From Faecalibacterium duncaniae (GTDB taxonomy: Bacteria > Bacillota > Clostridia > Oscillospirales > Ruminococcaceae): a stretch of DNA of 64,000 nucleotides. The DNA lies in NCBI RefSeq assembly GCF_010509575.1, contig NZ_CP048437.1, forward strand, positions 930,001-994,000, in the 5' to 3' direction. Numbering within the stretch: position 1 is the stretch's first letter; every line of letters starts with the position of its first letter. Under the pieces are notes generated by a model, which was given only the letters and a program-made list of their open reading frames with translations, did no database searches and was not told the origin of the DNA. This document shows, piece after piece, positions 7,277-15,906 of this stretch. The translations under genes and the position numbers were made by a program.

Positions 7277-8518
7277 GTGAAAAACTTTGATGAACTGCTC
7301 AAAAAATACGCTGACTTTATCGTCCGGGTGGGCGTGAACCCTCAGCCGGGCCAGACCATGATCATCCGCTGCCCGCTGGAGGCTGCCCCGCTGGCCCGCC
7401 TGTGCGTGCGCAGCGGCTTCGAGGCCGGAGCCCGTGATGTTCAGGTGGACTGGAGCGACAATGCCGTATCCCGCACCCGGATGGAGCTGGGCAGCGAGGA
7501 AGCCCTGACCGACAGCAAGCCCTACCAGCTGCGCCGCTACCTCGACTACGCAGAGAGCGAGGGCAGTGTCTGCGTGCTGCACCTCATTGCGGATGACCCC
7601 GAGGTCTACGCCGGTCTGGATGGTGCCAAGATCAGCCGTGTGAACGCCGCCAACCGGAAATTTATGGCTCCCTGGCGGGAGTACACCATGAACGACAGGG
7701 TGCAGTGGTCCATTGCCGCCATGCCCAGCGCCCCCTGGGCAAAGAAGATGTTCCCCGAGCTGGACACGGATGCTGCCATCGAGAAGCTGTGGCAGCTCAT
7801 CTTTGATGTCTGCCGCGTGACCGGCGGTGACCCTGTCAACGAGTGGAAGGCACATCTGGACCGTCTGACCAGTCTGGGCGAGAAGATGAATGCCCTTGAT
7901 CTGGAGAGCGTCCACTTTGAGAGCGCCAACGGCACTGACCTGACCGTGGGTCTGGCCGAGAAGGCCAGCTGGGAGAGCGCTGGCAGCAAGAGCGAGAAGG
8001 GCGTGTTCTTCCTGCCCAACATCCCCACCGAGGAAGTGTTCACTGCTCCCCACAAGGATAAGGTGAACGGCATCGTCTACGGCACCAAGCCCTATGTGTT
8101 CAATGGCCAGCTCATCAAGGGATTCCATGTTACCTTCAAGGATGGCAAAGTCGTTGAGCATGGAGCCGAGGAGGGCGCTGACCTGCTGGGCCGGCTGCTG
8201 GATACCGATGAGGGTGCCCGCCATATCGGTGAGGTGGCACTGGTGCCCGCATCCAGCCCCATCAACCGCAGCGGCGCGCTGTTCTACAGCACCCTGTTCG
8301 ATGAGAACGCTGCCTGCCACATCGCCTTTGGTGCCAGCTACCCCGGCACCACCGAGGGCGGCACCGGCCTGACCAAGGAGCAGCTGGAAGAACGCGGCAT
8401 GAACCAGTCCACCATCCATGAGGATGTGATGATCGGTGCAGAGGACAGCCATATCACCGGCAAGTGCCGTGACGGCCGTGTGGTGGAACTGTTCCGGAAC
8501 GGTGTCTGGGTGCTGTAA
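7277..8518 (+). CDS. M29-family metallo-aminopeptidase (AmpS/AmpT-like)
   Basis: Aminopeptidases of this family remove N-terminal residues from peptides in the cytoplasm with a two-metal centre. The 413-aa length is typical. The N-terminal domain (YADFIVRVGVNPQPGQTMII) and the catalytic domain with LPNIPTEEVFTAPHK, IGEVALVP, FDENAACHIAFGASYP and the His-Asp pair in STIHEDVMIG match the metal-ligand motifs. The start is GTG at 7277, seven bases after AGAAAGGAA; no ATG is available at that position. It is a single-gene unit with its own promoter, followed by the promoter of the rimP operon. Confidence 0.9.
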   Translation: MKNFDELLKKYADFIVRVGVNPQPGQTMIIRCPLEAAPLARLCVRSGFEAGARDVQVDWSDNAVSRTRMELGSEEALTDSKPYQLRRYLDYAESEGSVCVLHLIADDPEVYAGLDGAKISRVNAANRKFMAPWREYTMNDRVQWSIAAMPSAPWAKKMFPELDTDAAIEKLWQLIFDVCRVTGGDPVNEWKAHLDRLTSLGEKMNALDLESVHFESANGTDLTVGLAEKASWESAGSKSEKGVFFLPNIPTEEVFTAPHKDKVNGIVYGTKPYVFNGQLIKGFHVTFKDGKVVEHGAEEGADLLGRLLDTDEGARHIGEVALVPASSPINRSGALFYSTLFDENAACHIAFGASYPGTTEGGTGLTKEQLEERGMNQSTIHEDVMIGAEDSHITGKCRDGRVVELFRNGVWVL

Positions 8519-8540
8519 GGGCAAAATTTCACGAAACCCC

Positions 8541-8569
8541 TTGCATAATTACCGGAAGTATGCTATATT
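8541..8569 (+). promoter_or_regulatory. Promoter of the rimP-nusA-infB operon
   Basis: TTGCAT (8541-8546), 17-base spacer, TATATT (8564-8569). Confidence 0.7.
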
Positions 8570-8594
8570 CTAATAGTACGATATAACTTTTACT

Positions 8595-8630
8595 GAAACG
8601 TGGGCCGCAAGGTCCGCGTTTCTTGTTTGT
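8595..8630 (+). promoter_or_regulatory. Leader hairpin / possible attenuator before rimP
   Basis: GAAACG-TGGGCC-GCAA-GGTCCG-CGTTTC forms a 12-bp stem (8595-8622) followed by TTGTTTGTTT, between the promoter and the rimP ribosome site. It resembles a weak intrinsic terminator. In Bacillus the equivalent leader mediates NusA autoregulation; the same role here is inference. Confidence 0.6.
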
Positions 8631-8642
8631 TTGGAGGTTTTT

Positions 8643-9134
8643 ATGGCGAAGCAGTCTGGCGGAAATACCGCCCAGAGAGTCGAAGCGCTTGTCCGCCCCA
8701 CTGTGGAGGGCATGGGCCTGCGCCTGTGGGACGTGGTCTTTGAAAAGGAAGGGCCGGACTGGTATCTCCGTGTCCTCATCGACAAAACGGACGGCACCAC
8801 CATGGACACCGACACCTGTGCCGATGTCTCCCATGCGCTGGACCCCATCCTGGATGAGGCGGACCCCATTGAACAGAGCTATTATCTGGAAGTCGGCAGC
8901 CCCGGCCTGGGCCGCAAGCTGACCCGCCCGGAGCACTACGAAGCCGTTCAGGGCCAGAAGGTCAGCGTCAGGCTGTACCGGGCCAACGAGAACGGTGTTA
9001 AGGAGTTTTCCGGCCTCCTGACTTCCCGCGAAGGCAATACCATCACGCTCGAAGGCCCGGCCGGCCCCATGCAGTTTGAGCTTTCCGCCGTCAGCACGGT
9101 GCGCCTGTGTGACGACGAGGACCTGTTTGATTAA
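8643..9134 (+). CDS. rimP: Ribosome maturation factor RimP
   Basis: RimP assists maturation of the 30S subunit. The two-domain 163-aa protein shows the family signature in DWYLRVLIDKTDG, DTCADVSHALDPILDE and YYLEVGSPGLGRKL, followed by a C-terminal SH3-like domain. ATG 8643 is preceded by GGAGG at 8632-8636; a TTG at 8631 in the same frame lies before that site and is not credible. It is the first gene of the conserved translation/transcription operon, 35 bases ahead of nusA. Confidence 0.95.
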   Translation: MAKQSGGNTAQRVEALVRPTVEGMGLRLWDVVFEKEGPDWYLRVLIDKTDGTTMDTDTCADVSHALDPILDEADPIEQSYYLEVGSPGLGRKLTRPEHYEAVQGQKVSVRLYRANENGVKEFSGLLTSREGNTITLEGPAGPMQFELSAVSTVRLCDDEDLFD

Positions 9135-9169
9135 AAGAGAAAGAATGATATTTAGGAGGAACCCGAAAA

Positions 9170-10285
9170 ATGGCTGCAGCGAACAATGAATTTTTTGAAG
9201 CTCTCTCCATGTTGGAGCATGAGCGCGGCATCACCGCAGAGTACCTGATCGAGAAGATCAAGGCTGCCATCGTGATCGCTGTCAAGAAGAACTATGAGGT
9301 CGAGGACGACAACGTTCTGGTGGAGATCGACCCCGACAGCGGCAAGTTCAACGTCGCTCTGGTGCAGAACGTTGTCGCCGATGAGGACTGGTACGATGAG
9401 CACGCCGAGATCGGCATCACCGAGGCCCAGAAGATCCGCAAGAGCTATGAGGTCGGCGACCGCGTTGTCACCCCCCTCAAGACCAAGGACTTCGGCCGCA
9501 TTGCCGCCCAGACCGCAAAGCATGTCATCCGTCAGGGCATCCGGGAAGCCGAGCGCAGCCAGCAGCTGAGCGAGATCCAGTCCCGCGCCCATGATATCAT
9601 CCAGGCCACCGTTACCCGCGTGGACAACGAGAAGGGCATTGTGGCCCTGGACCTGGGCAAGGGCGGCGAGGCCATCCTGCCCCGCAACGAGCAGGTGCCC
9701 GGCGAGACCTACACCGAGGGCCAGACCCTGCAGGTCTACGTTGTGGACGTGGTCAGCGGCGAGCGCGGTGCCCGCGTGATGATCAGCCGCACCCACCCGG
9801 GCCTGGTCAAGCGCCTGTTCGAGCTGGAAGTGCCCGAGATCTATGACGGCACCGTTGAGGTCAAGGCCATCAGCCGCGAGGCCGGTGCCCGCACCAAGAT
9901 GGCTGTCTGGAGCAAGGATGCCAACGTCAACCCCGTTTCTGCCTGCATCGGCCCCCACGGCGACCGTGTGGCCGCTGTGGTCGAGAAGCTGGGCGGTGAG
10001 AAGATCGATATCGTCAAGTGGAGCGAGGATGTCTCCGAGTTCATCTCCGCAGCCCTGAGCCCCGCCAAGGTGCTCAAGGTCGAGCTGCTGCCCGGCGAGA
10101 CCCGTTCCTGCCGCGTCACCGTGCCCGACCAGCAGCTGAGTCTGGCCATTGGCAACAAGGGCCAGAACGCCCGCCTGTGCGCCCGCCTGACCGGCTACAA
10201 CATCGACATTCGCCCCGAGAGCGGCTACTACGGCGAGGACGAGGAGCCCAAGGCTGCCGAGCCCAAGACCGAGGACGCTGAGTAA
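9170..10285 (+). CDS. nusA: Transcription elongation/termination factor NusA
   Basis: NusA binds RNA polymerase and nascent RNA and modulates pausing, termination and antitermination. Order of domains: N-terminal RNAP-binding domain (residues 1-130), S1 domain (around QATVTRVDNEKGIVALDLGK), KH1 (SKDANVNPVSACIGPHGDR) and KH2 (LSLAIGNKGQNARLCARLTG), then a short acidic tail. At 371 aa it lacks the extra C-terminal repeats of enterobacterial NusA, as usual in Firmicutes. AGGAGG sits well before the ATG. Confidence 0.97.
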   Translation: MAAANNEFFEALSMLEHERGITAEYLIEKIKAAIVIAVKKNYEVEDDNVLVEIDPDSGKFNVALVQNVVADEDWYDEHAEIGITEAQKIRKSYEVGDRVVTPLKTKDFGRIAAQTAKHVIRQGIREAERSQQLSEIQSRAHDIIQATVTRVDNEKGIVALDLGKGGEAILPRNEQVPGETYTEGQTLQVYVVDVVSGERGARVMISRTHPGLVKRLFELEVPEIYDGTVEVKAISREAGARTKMAVWSKDANVNPVSACIGPHGDRVAAVVEKLGGEKIDIVKWSEDVSEFISAALSPAKVLKVELLPGETRSCRVTVPDQQLSLAIGNKGQNARLCARLTGYNIDIRPESGYYGEDEEPKAAEPKTEDAE

Positions 10286-10321
10286 GAGCGGCTGTGACCG
10301 CACCTGAAGGAGGGAAACCGG

Positions 10322-10618
10322 ATGGCACAAAAAAAGATCCCTGCCCGCCAGTGCATCGGCTGCATGACCAGCCGCCCCAAAAAGGAACTGGTGCGGGTGG
10401 TGCGCGCCCCCAGCGGCGAGATCAGCATCGACCCCGTGGGCAAGAAGCCGGGCCGCGGCGCTTACCTCTGCCCGGACCCGGCCTGTCTGGCAAAGGCCAA
10501 AAAGAAAAAGGCGCTGGAGCGCTGCTTTGAGCAGCCGGTTCCCGCCGAGGTTTACGATGCGCTGGCCGCACAGCTGGCCGACGTGGAAAAGGAGGCCCAG
10601 CCGAATGGCGAAGCATAA
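10322..10618 (+). CDS. rnpM: RnpM/YlxR RNA-binding protein
   Basis: A 98-aa protein of the YlxR family, reported in Bacillus to bind and modulate RNase P RNA. The two Cys pairs around RQCIGCMTSRPKKELVRVV and CPDPACLAKAKKKK and the central GRGAYLC motif identify it. The gene lies between nusA and the L7Ae-like gene, the standard Firmicutes order. The ribosome site is GGAGGG at 10308-10313. Confidence 0.92.
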   Translation: MAQKKIPARQCIGCMTSRPKKELVRVVRAPSGEISIDPVGKKPGRGAYLCPDPACLAKAKKKKALERCFEQPVPAEVYDALAAQLADVEKEAQPNGEA

Positions 10619-10982
10619 CAATACCCCCGAAAAGCCCAAAATGGCCCCGGAAGAAGCGCTGTTTCAGGCGCTGAGCCTCTGCCGTAAGGCAGGCGCGCTG
10701 ACCATGGGCTTTGATGCCGTGGAAGATGCCTGCGTCAAGAGCAAGGCATGGCTGGTAATGGTCGCGTCCGATGCCAGCGCCAAGACCGTGCAGCGCCTGA
10801 ACTACGCTGTGGGCGACTTGGTGGACGTGATCTCCATGCCACTGACCCAGGACCGCCTGGCCGATATCAGCCGCAAGCCTGTGGCTGTTTACGCGGTGAC
10901 TGACCGCAACCTCGCAAAGCTCTGCTTTGACCGTCTTTCGGACTGCGGGGCAATCAAAAATGAGGAGGATATGAGCGAATGA
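10605..10982 (+). CDS. L7Ae/L30e-family ribosomal-like protein (YlxQ)
   Basis: A 125-aa kink-turn RNA-binding protein of the YlxQ type encoded between ylxR and infB. The core is ALSLCRKAGALTMGFDAVED, KAWLVMVASDASAKTVQRL and KPVAVYAVTDRNLAK. The N-terminal MAKHNNTPEKPKMAPEE extension is slightly longer than usual. ATG 10605 overlaps the end of the previous gene by 14 bases and follows GGAGG at 10591, which indicates coupled translation. The stop overlaps infB by 4 bases. Confidence 0.88.
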   Translation: MAKHNNTPEKPKMAPEEALFQALSLCRKAGALTMGFDAVEDACVKSKAWLVMVASDASAKTVQRLNYAVGDLVDVISMPLTQDRLADISRKPVAVYAVTDRNLAKLCFDRLSDCGAIKNEEDMSE

Positions 10983-13456
10983 CCGTAAAATATAAAGTGA
11001 GCGATTTTGCAAAGGACCTGAATGTTTCTGCAAAGAAGGTCCTGGATGAGCTGGCTGCCATGGGCAGCACCGGCAAGAAGAACAGCTCTACCCTGGAAGA
11101 GAACGAGCTGAACTACCTGCTGGAGAAATTCAGCAAGGACAACAGCGTTGCCAGCCTGGACGAGTACCTGAACAGCGCAAAGCAGCCTGCCCAGCCTGAA
11201 AAGAAGGCGGAGAAAAAGGCCGAGAAGCCTGCGGAGAAAAAGGCAGAGCCCAAGGCCGCTGAGAAGAAGCCTGAAGCAAAGCCCGCTGCCCCTGCCGCAA
11301 AGGCAGAGCAGCCCAAGGCAAACAATAACAACAATAAGCACGGCGAGAAGAAGAACGAGCAGCACAAGAAGCGCGAGGAGAAGACGGTCTCCCTGAGCGA
11401 GCTGGCTCGCGAGACCGGTGCCAAAGCCTCTGCTGCCCCGGCTCAGTCCGTCTCTGTCCGCCGCGAGGACAGCCAGGTGACGGTCGATACCCGCACTGTG
11501 GATGTGAACGTGGACCGCTTTGATGCCCGCTATGACGATCTGGCTTCCACCAAGAACACCGAGAACCGCCGTAAGCCCACCCCGCAGGGCAACAAGCAGA
11601 AGTTCACCCAGCGCGGCCAGCGCCAGCGCCAGCAGTTCCAGAAGGGCAAGCGCGAGACCGAGTTCGAGCGCCTGCAGCGCATCCAGCTGGAAAAGGCCCG
11701 CAACGCACAGCTGAAGGTGATGATCCCCGATGAGATCACCGTCGGTGAGCTGGCTGCCCGCCTGAAGCAGCAGGCCGGCAAGGTCATTGCCAAGTTTATG
11801 CAGATGGGCGAGATGCACGCCATCAATGACGTGATCGATTTCGATACCGCATCCCTGCTGGCTGAGGAGTTCCACGCAAAGGTCGAGCACGAGGTGCATG
11901 TGACCATCGAGGAGCGCCTGTTCACCCAGGAGGAGGATTCCGCCGAGGATCTGGTGGAGCGTCCCCCCGTTGTTTGTGTCATGGGCCACGTTGACCACGG
12001 CAAGACCAGTATCCTGGATGCCATCCGCAAGACCAATGTCACCGCAGGCGAGGCTGGCGGCATCACCCAGGCCATTGGTGCATATCAGGTCAAGATCAAC
12101 GACAGCCTGATCACCTTCCTGGATACGCCGGGCCACGAGGCATTCACCTCCATGCGTGCCCGCGGTGCCAACATGACCGATATCGCTGTTCTGGTCGTTG
12201 CCGCCGATGACGGCATCATGCCCCAGACCGTGGAGTCCATCAACCACGCCAAGGCTGCCAATGTCAAGATCATTGTGGCCATGAACAAGATGGATAAGCC
12301 CACTGCAAACCCCGAGCGCGTGATGGAAGGCCTGACCAAGTACGGCATCATCACCGAGGACTGGGGCGGCGACGTTGCCTGCATCCCCGTTTCCGCACTG
12401 ACCGGCATGGGCATCAACGACCTGCTGGAGCGGATCGCGCTGGAGGCCGAGGTCATGGAGCTCAAGGCCAACCCCAACCGCCGCGCCAAGGGTGCTGTTG
12501 TTGAGGCTCGTCTGGACAAGGGCCAGGGCCCCATCGCCACCATTCTGGTGCAGAACGGCACCCTGCATGCCGGTGATGTCATCATTGCCGGTACCGCTGT
12601 GGGCCGTGTGCGTACCATGCGCAGCGACAAGGGCGTGCTGTTGAACGATGCAGGCCCCTCCACCCCCGTGGAGATCACCGGCCTGACCGCTGTGCCCGAG
12701 GCAGGCGACCTGTTCGAGGCCGTTGCCGACGAGCGTCTGGCCCGTGAGCTGGCAGAGCAGCGCATTGCCGCTGCCAAGGAGAAGCAGTTCTCCTCCTTCC
12801 AGAAGGTCACTCTGGATAACCTGTTCAGCCAGATGGCACAGAACGATATGAAGGAGCTGGCCATTGTCGTCAAGGCTGATGTGCAGGGCTCCGCCGAGGC
12901 CGTCAAGCAGAGCCTGGAGAAGATCTCCAATGATGAGGTGCGCGTCCGCGTCATCCACGCCGGTGTCGGTGCCATCAGCAAGTCCGACGTTGACCTGGCC
13001 GATGCCTCCAACGCCATCATCATCGGCTTCAATGTCCGCCCCGACAACGTGGCCAAGGAAGAAGCCGCCGCCACCAAGGTCGAGATGCGGATGTACCGCG
13101 TCATCTACGATGCCATCAACGATGTCACCGATGCTATGAAGGGCATGCTGGCTCCCAAGTTCCGCGAGGTCGCTCTGGGTGAGCTGCAGGTCCGTCAGGT
13201 CTACAAGATCAGCAACGTGGGCACCGTTGCAGGCTGCCGCGTGACCAGCGGCAAGATCACCCGCGACAGCAAGGTGCGCGTTGTCCGTGACGGCATCGTC
13301 ATCACGGAGGACGAGATCGCATCTCTGAAGCGCTTCAAGGATGATGCCAAGGAAGTGGCCGAGGGCTACGAGTGCGGCGTTACGCTGGCAAAGTTTGCCG
13401 ATGTCAAGGAAGGCGACGTATACGAGGCCTTCAAGATGGAAGAATATCGGGACTAA
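10979..13456 (+). CDS. infB: Translation initiation factor IF-2
   Basis: IF-2 is the GTPase that places initiator tRNA in the ribosomal P site. The 825-aa protein has an IF2_N domain at the start (VSDFAKDLNVSAKKVLDEL), a long charged Lys/Ala/Glu/Pro linker (about residues 55-130), a second IF2_N module (EITVGELAARLKQQAGKVI), and the G domain with G1 GHVDHGKTS, G3 DTPGHEAF and G4 NKMDK, followed by domains II-IV. The linker explains the repetitive AAG-rich DNA at 11,200-11,350. The gene starts inside the 3' end of the L7Ae-like gene. Confidence 0.97.
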   Translation: MTVKYKVSDFAKDLNVSAKKVLDELAAMGSTGKKNSSTLEENELNYLLEKFSKDNSVASLDEYLNSAKQPAQPEKKAEKKAEKPAEKKAEPKAAEKKPEAKPAAPAAKAEQPKANNNNNKHGEKKNEQHKKREEKTVSLSELARETGAKASAAPAQSVSVRREDSQVTVDTRTVDVNVDRFDARYDDLASTKNTENRRKPTPQGNKQKFTQRGQRQRQQFQKGKRETEFERLQRIQLEKARNAQLKVMIPDEITVGELAARLKQQAGKVIAKFMQMGEMHAINDVIDFDTASLLAEEFHAKVEHEVHVTIEERLFTQEEDSAEDLVERPPVVCVMGHVDHGKTSILDAIRKTNVTAGEAGGITQAIGAYQVKINDSLITFLDTPGHEAFTSMRARGANMTDIAVLVVAADDGIMPQTVESINHAKAANVKIIVAMNKMDKPTANPERVMEGLTKYGIITEDWGGDVACIPVSALTGMGINDLLERIALEAEVMELKANPNRRAKGAVVEARLDKGQGPIATILVQNGTLHAGDVIIAGTAVGRVRTMRSDKGVLLNDAGPSTPVEITGLTAVPEAGDLFEAVADERLARELAEQRIAAAKEKQFSSFQKVTLDNLFSQMAQNDMKELAIVVKADVQGSAEAVKQSLEKISNDEVRVRVIHAGVGAISKSDVDLADASNAIIIGFNVRPDNVAKEEAAATKVEMRMYRVIYDAINDVTDAMKGMLAPKFREVALGELQVRQVYKISNVGTVAGCRVTSGKITRDSKVRVVRDGIVITEDEIASLKRFKDDAKEVAEGYECGVTLAKFADVKEGDVYEAFKMEEYRD

Positions 13457-13466
13457 GGAACGGATT

Positions 13467-13601
13467 AAACCTCTCCGTCATTGCTTCGCAATGCCACCTC
13501 CCCTAGTAGGGGAGGCCTTGGCAGCCGGGTGAAGCCTCATCTTTATGCCAAAGGCACCCCCATTAGGGGAGCTGTCGAGCGCAAGCGAGACTGAGGGGTT
13601 T
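13467..13601 (+). repeat. Palindromic intergenic repeat, copy 3
   Basis: It begins 10 bases after the infB stop. Ends are AAACC and GGGGTTT; the internal arms CACCTCCCCTAGTAGGGGAGGC and GGCACCCCCATTAGGGGAGCTGTCGAGC repeat the pattern of the family. Confidence 0.8.
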
Positions 13602-13619
13602 TGTTTTAGAGGAGAAGCT

Positions 13620-14009
13620 ATGTCTCAGAAAAATATGGGTCGTCTTGCCCAGGATATGAAGCGTGAGGTCATTGCCATCATCGGACGGCTGAAGGACCCC
13701 CGCCTGGAGGGCGGTCTGCTGACCGTCACCCGTCTGGATGTGACACCTGACCTGGATGTTGCAAAGGTCTATGTGAGCGTGATGGGCCGCGAGGACGGCC
13801 CCAAGCCCGCCATCGAGGCACTGAACCGTGCCGCAGGCCATGTGCGCACCGAGGTCAGCAAGAAGATGCACATCCGGAAGGCTCCGCGCTTCATCTTTGT
13901 GGAGGACGACGGTGCCGCCTACGCAGCCCACATCAATGAGCTGCTCCGCACGCTGAACGTGAACGGTGACGCTGAGGAAACCAGCCAGCCGGAAGAGACC
14001 GAGGAATAA
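13620..14009 (+). CDS. rbfA: 30S ribosome-binding factor RbfA
   Basis: RbfA is a cold-shock assembly factor that binds the 30S subunit near the 5' end of 16S rRNA. The single KH-type domain spans almost all of the 129 aa (MGRLAQDMKREVIAIIGRLK, then VTRLDVTPDLDVAKVYVSV and the C-terminal IRKAPRFIFVEDDGAAYAAH). ATG 13620 follows AGAGGAGAAGC and lies after the palindromic repeat; earlier in-frame codons would read through that repeat and are rejected. Confidence 0.95.
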   Translation: MSQKNMGRLAQDMKREVIAIIGRLKDPRLEGGLLTVTRLDVTPDLDVAKVYVSVMGREDGPKPAIEALNRAAGHVRTEVSKKMHIRKAPRFIFVEDDGAAYAAHINELLRTLNVNGDAEETSQPEETEE

Positions 14010-14038
14010 TCAGCCTTGCGGAAAGGATGGAACATGGG

Positions 14039-15016
14039 ATGACAGAACAGCTGAATGTACAGCAGATGGCAGAAAAGCTGCTTGCTGCGGATAACATCTT
14101 GATTCTGTGCCACAAAAACCCGGATGGTGATACGGTCGGCTGCGGCAGCGCGCTCTACTATGCGCTGCTTGCACTGGAAAAACACGCAGCCGTGCTCTGC
14201 GCCGACCCCATCCCCGGCCGGTACGCATTTACCAACCCCCGCCTGTTCAAGGGCGAATTTGAGCCGCAGATCGTGGTGGCTGTGGATGTTGCCAGCGTCC
14301 AGCTGTTTGGCGAGGGCAACGGCGTTCCCCAGTACACGCGCCATGTGGACCTGTGCATCGACCACCATGCAGGCAACAGCGGCTACGCCGAGTTCACGCT
14401 GCTGGACGGAAGCGCCGCCGCTGCGGCAGAGCTGCTGTATGAGGTGATCTGTGCCATGCATGTGGAGATCACCCCCCACATTGCCGATTGCCTGTATACC
14501 GGCCTGTCCACGGATACCGGCTGCTTCAAGTTCTCTTCCACCAAGGCCAGCACCCACATCACTGCTGCCAAGCTGATGGAGGTCGGTGCCCATGTGGAGG
14601 AGCTGAACACCCTGCTGTTTGACACCAAGTCCCGGGAGCGGATGGAAGCCGAGCGGATCGCCCGCAACCATCTGGAATATCATCTGGATGGCCGCTGCGC
14701 CCTCATTTACCTGACCCGGGATGAGATCGAGCAGAGCAGGGTAGACCCTGCGGATCTGGAAGAGCTGACCAGCCTGCCCATCAGCATTGAGGGCGTGAAG
14801 GTCGGCCTGACCCTGCGCCAGCAGCCCGGCGGCAGCTACCGCATCAGCGTGCGCACCGCCAAGGGCGTGGATGCCTGTGCCATTGCCCGCCGTCTGGGCG
14901 GCGGCGGCCACACCCGTGCGGCGGGCTGTGAGCTGCTGGGCAACCTTGACAACGCCAAGAGCGCGATCCTCTCTGAGGTGGAAGCTGTTCTTGATGCACC
15001 GCAGGAGGAAGCATGA
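14039..15016 (+). CDS. nrnA: NrnA-type oligoribonuclease / pAp phosphatase (DHH-DHHA1)
   Basis: NrnA degrades 2-5 nt RNA fragments and dephosphorylates 3'-phosphoadenosine 5'-phosphate. The DHH motifs are present: CHKNPDGDTVGCG, AVDVASVQLF, CIDHHAGNSGY, and STDTGCFKFSST, followed by the DHHA1 motif GGGGHTRAAGCEL near the C-terminus. ATG 14039 is favoured because AAAGGATGG is correctly spaced from it; ATG 14027 in the same frame would sit directly on that site. The stop overlaps the truB start (ATGA). Confidence 0.92.
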   Translation: MTEQLNVQQMAEKLLAADNILILCHKNPDGDTVGCGSALYYALLALEKHAAVLCADPIPGRYAFTNPRLFKGEFEPQIVVAVDVASVQLFGEGNGVPQYTRHVDLCIDHHAGNSGYAEFTLLDGSAAAAAELLYEVICAMHVEITPHIADCLYTGLSTDTGCFKFSSTKASTHITAAKLMEVGAHVEELNTLLFDTKSRERMEAERIARNHLEYHLDGRCALIYLTRDEIEQSRVDPADLEELTSLPISIEGVKVGLTLRQQPGGSYRISVRTAKGVDACAIARRLGGGGHTRAAGCELLGNLDNAKSAILSEVEAVLDAPQEEA

Positions 15017-15900
15017 TGCAGGGGATCCTCATTGTTGATAAGCCCACCGATTGGACCAGCTTTGATGTCATTGCCAAGCTGCGGGGCATTCTGGGTACCC
15101 GGAAACTGGGCCACAGCGGTACGCTGGACCCCATGGCGACCGGTGTTCTGCCGGTGTTCTGCGGCGGGGCCAGCAAGGCAGTTGATCTGCAGCTGGACCA
15201 CACCAAGGCCTACCGCGCTGTCCTCAGACTGGGCCAGCGCACCGATACCGGGGATGTGACCGGCACTGTGCTGGAGACCACCCCGGTAACGGCAGGGGAG
15301 CAGGAGCTGCTGGCCGTTCTGCCGCAGTTCCTCGGCCCCCGGATGCAGACCCCGCCCATGTACTCGGCAGTCAAGATCAACGGTCAGCCGCTCTATAAGC
15401 TGGCCCGCGAGGGCAAAACTGTGGAGCGCAAGGCCCGGCCGATCGAGATTTTGGACATCCGGTACGAGGGCAGCCCTGCGGAAAACGAGTATGCCCTGAC
15501 CGTAAAGTGCTCCAAAGGCACCTATATCCGGGTGCTGCTGGAGGAGATCGCCGAAGCCATGGGCCAGAAGGGCACCATGAGCGCCCTGCGCCGCGTGGCC
15601 GCCGGGGTATATTCCGAAGCCGATGCCCACACGCTGGAAGAGATCCAGGCGGCAAAGGACGCGGGGCCGGAGGCCCTGCAGGCTCTGATGCTGCCGGTGG
15701 AAAGCGTGTTCGCCAGCCTGCCGCTGCTGGTGGCGGACGAGCGGGTGGAGCAGCACCTCTACAACGGGTGCCCCACCAGCCGCTATCCCGCTGCCGACGG
15801 CCGCTACCGCGTGCGGAACGCCGGAGGGCAGTTTCTGGGTCTTGCCAATGTGGTGAACGGTGTGCTCAAGGTGGAAAAGCTGTTCGTGGAAAGGAACTGA
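15013..15900 (+). CDS. truB: tRNA pseudouridine-55 synthase TruB
   Basis: TruB makes the universal pseudouridine 55 in the T-loop of tRNAs. The catalytic Asp lies in the motif GHSGTLDPMATGVLPV. ILIVDKPTDWTSFDVIAKLR at the N-terminus and the region KGTYIRVLLEEIAEAMGQKG are characteristic. The C-terminal PUA-like part ends at residue 295. The gene starts within the last codons of nrnA, and ribF follows after six bases. Confidence 0.95.
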   Translation: MMQGILIVDKPTDWTSFDVIAKLRGILGTRKLGHSGTLDPMATGVLPVFCGGASKAVDLQLDHTKAYRAVLRLGQRTDTGDVTGTVLETTPVTAGEQELLAVLPQFLGPRMQTPPMYSAVKINGQPLYKLAREGKTVERKARPIEILDIRYEGSPAENEYALTVKCSKGTYIRVLLEEIAEAMGQKGTMSALRRVAAGVYSEADAHTLEEIQAAKDAGPEALQALMLPVESVFASLPLLVADERVEQHLYNGCPTSRYPAADGRYRVRNAGGQFLGLANVVNGVLKVEKLFVERN

Positions 15901-15906
15901 CGACCA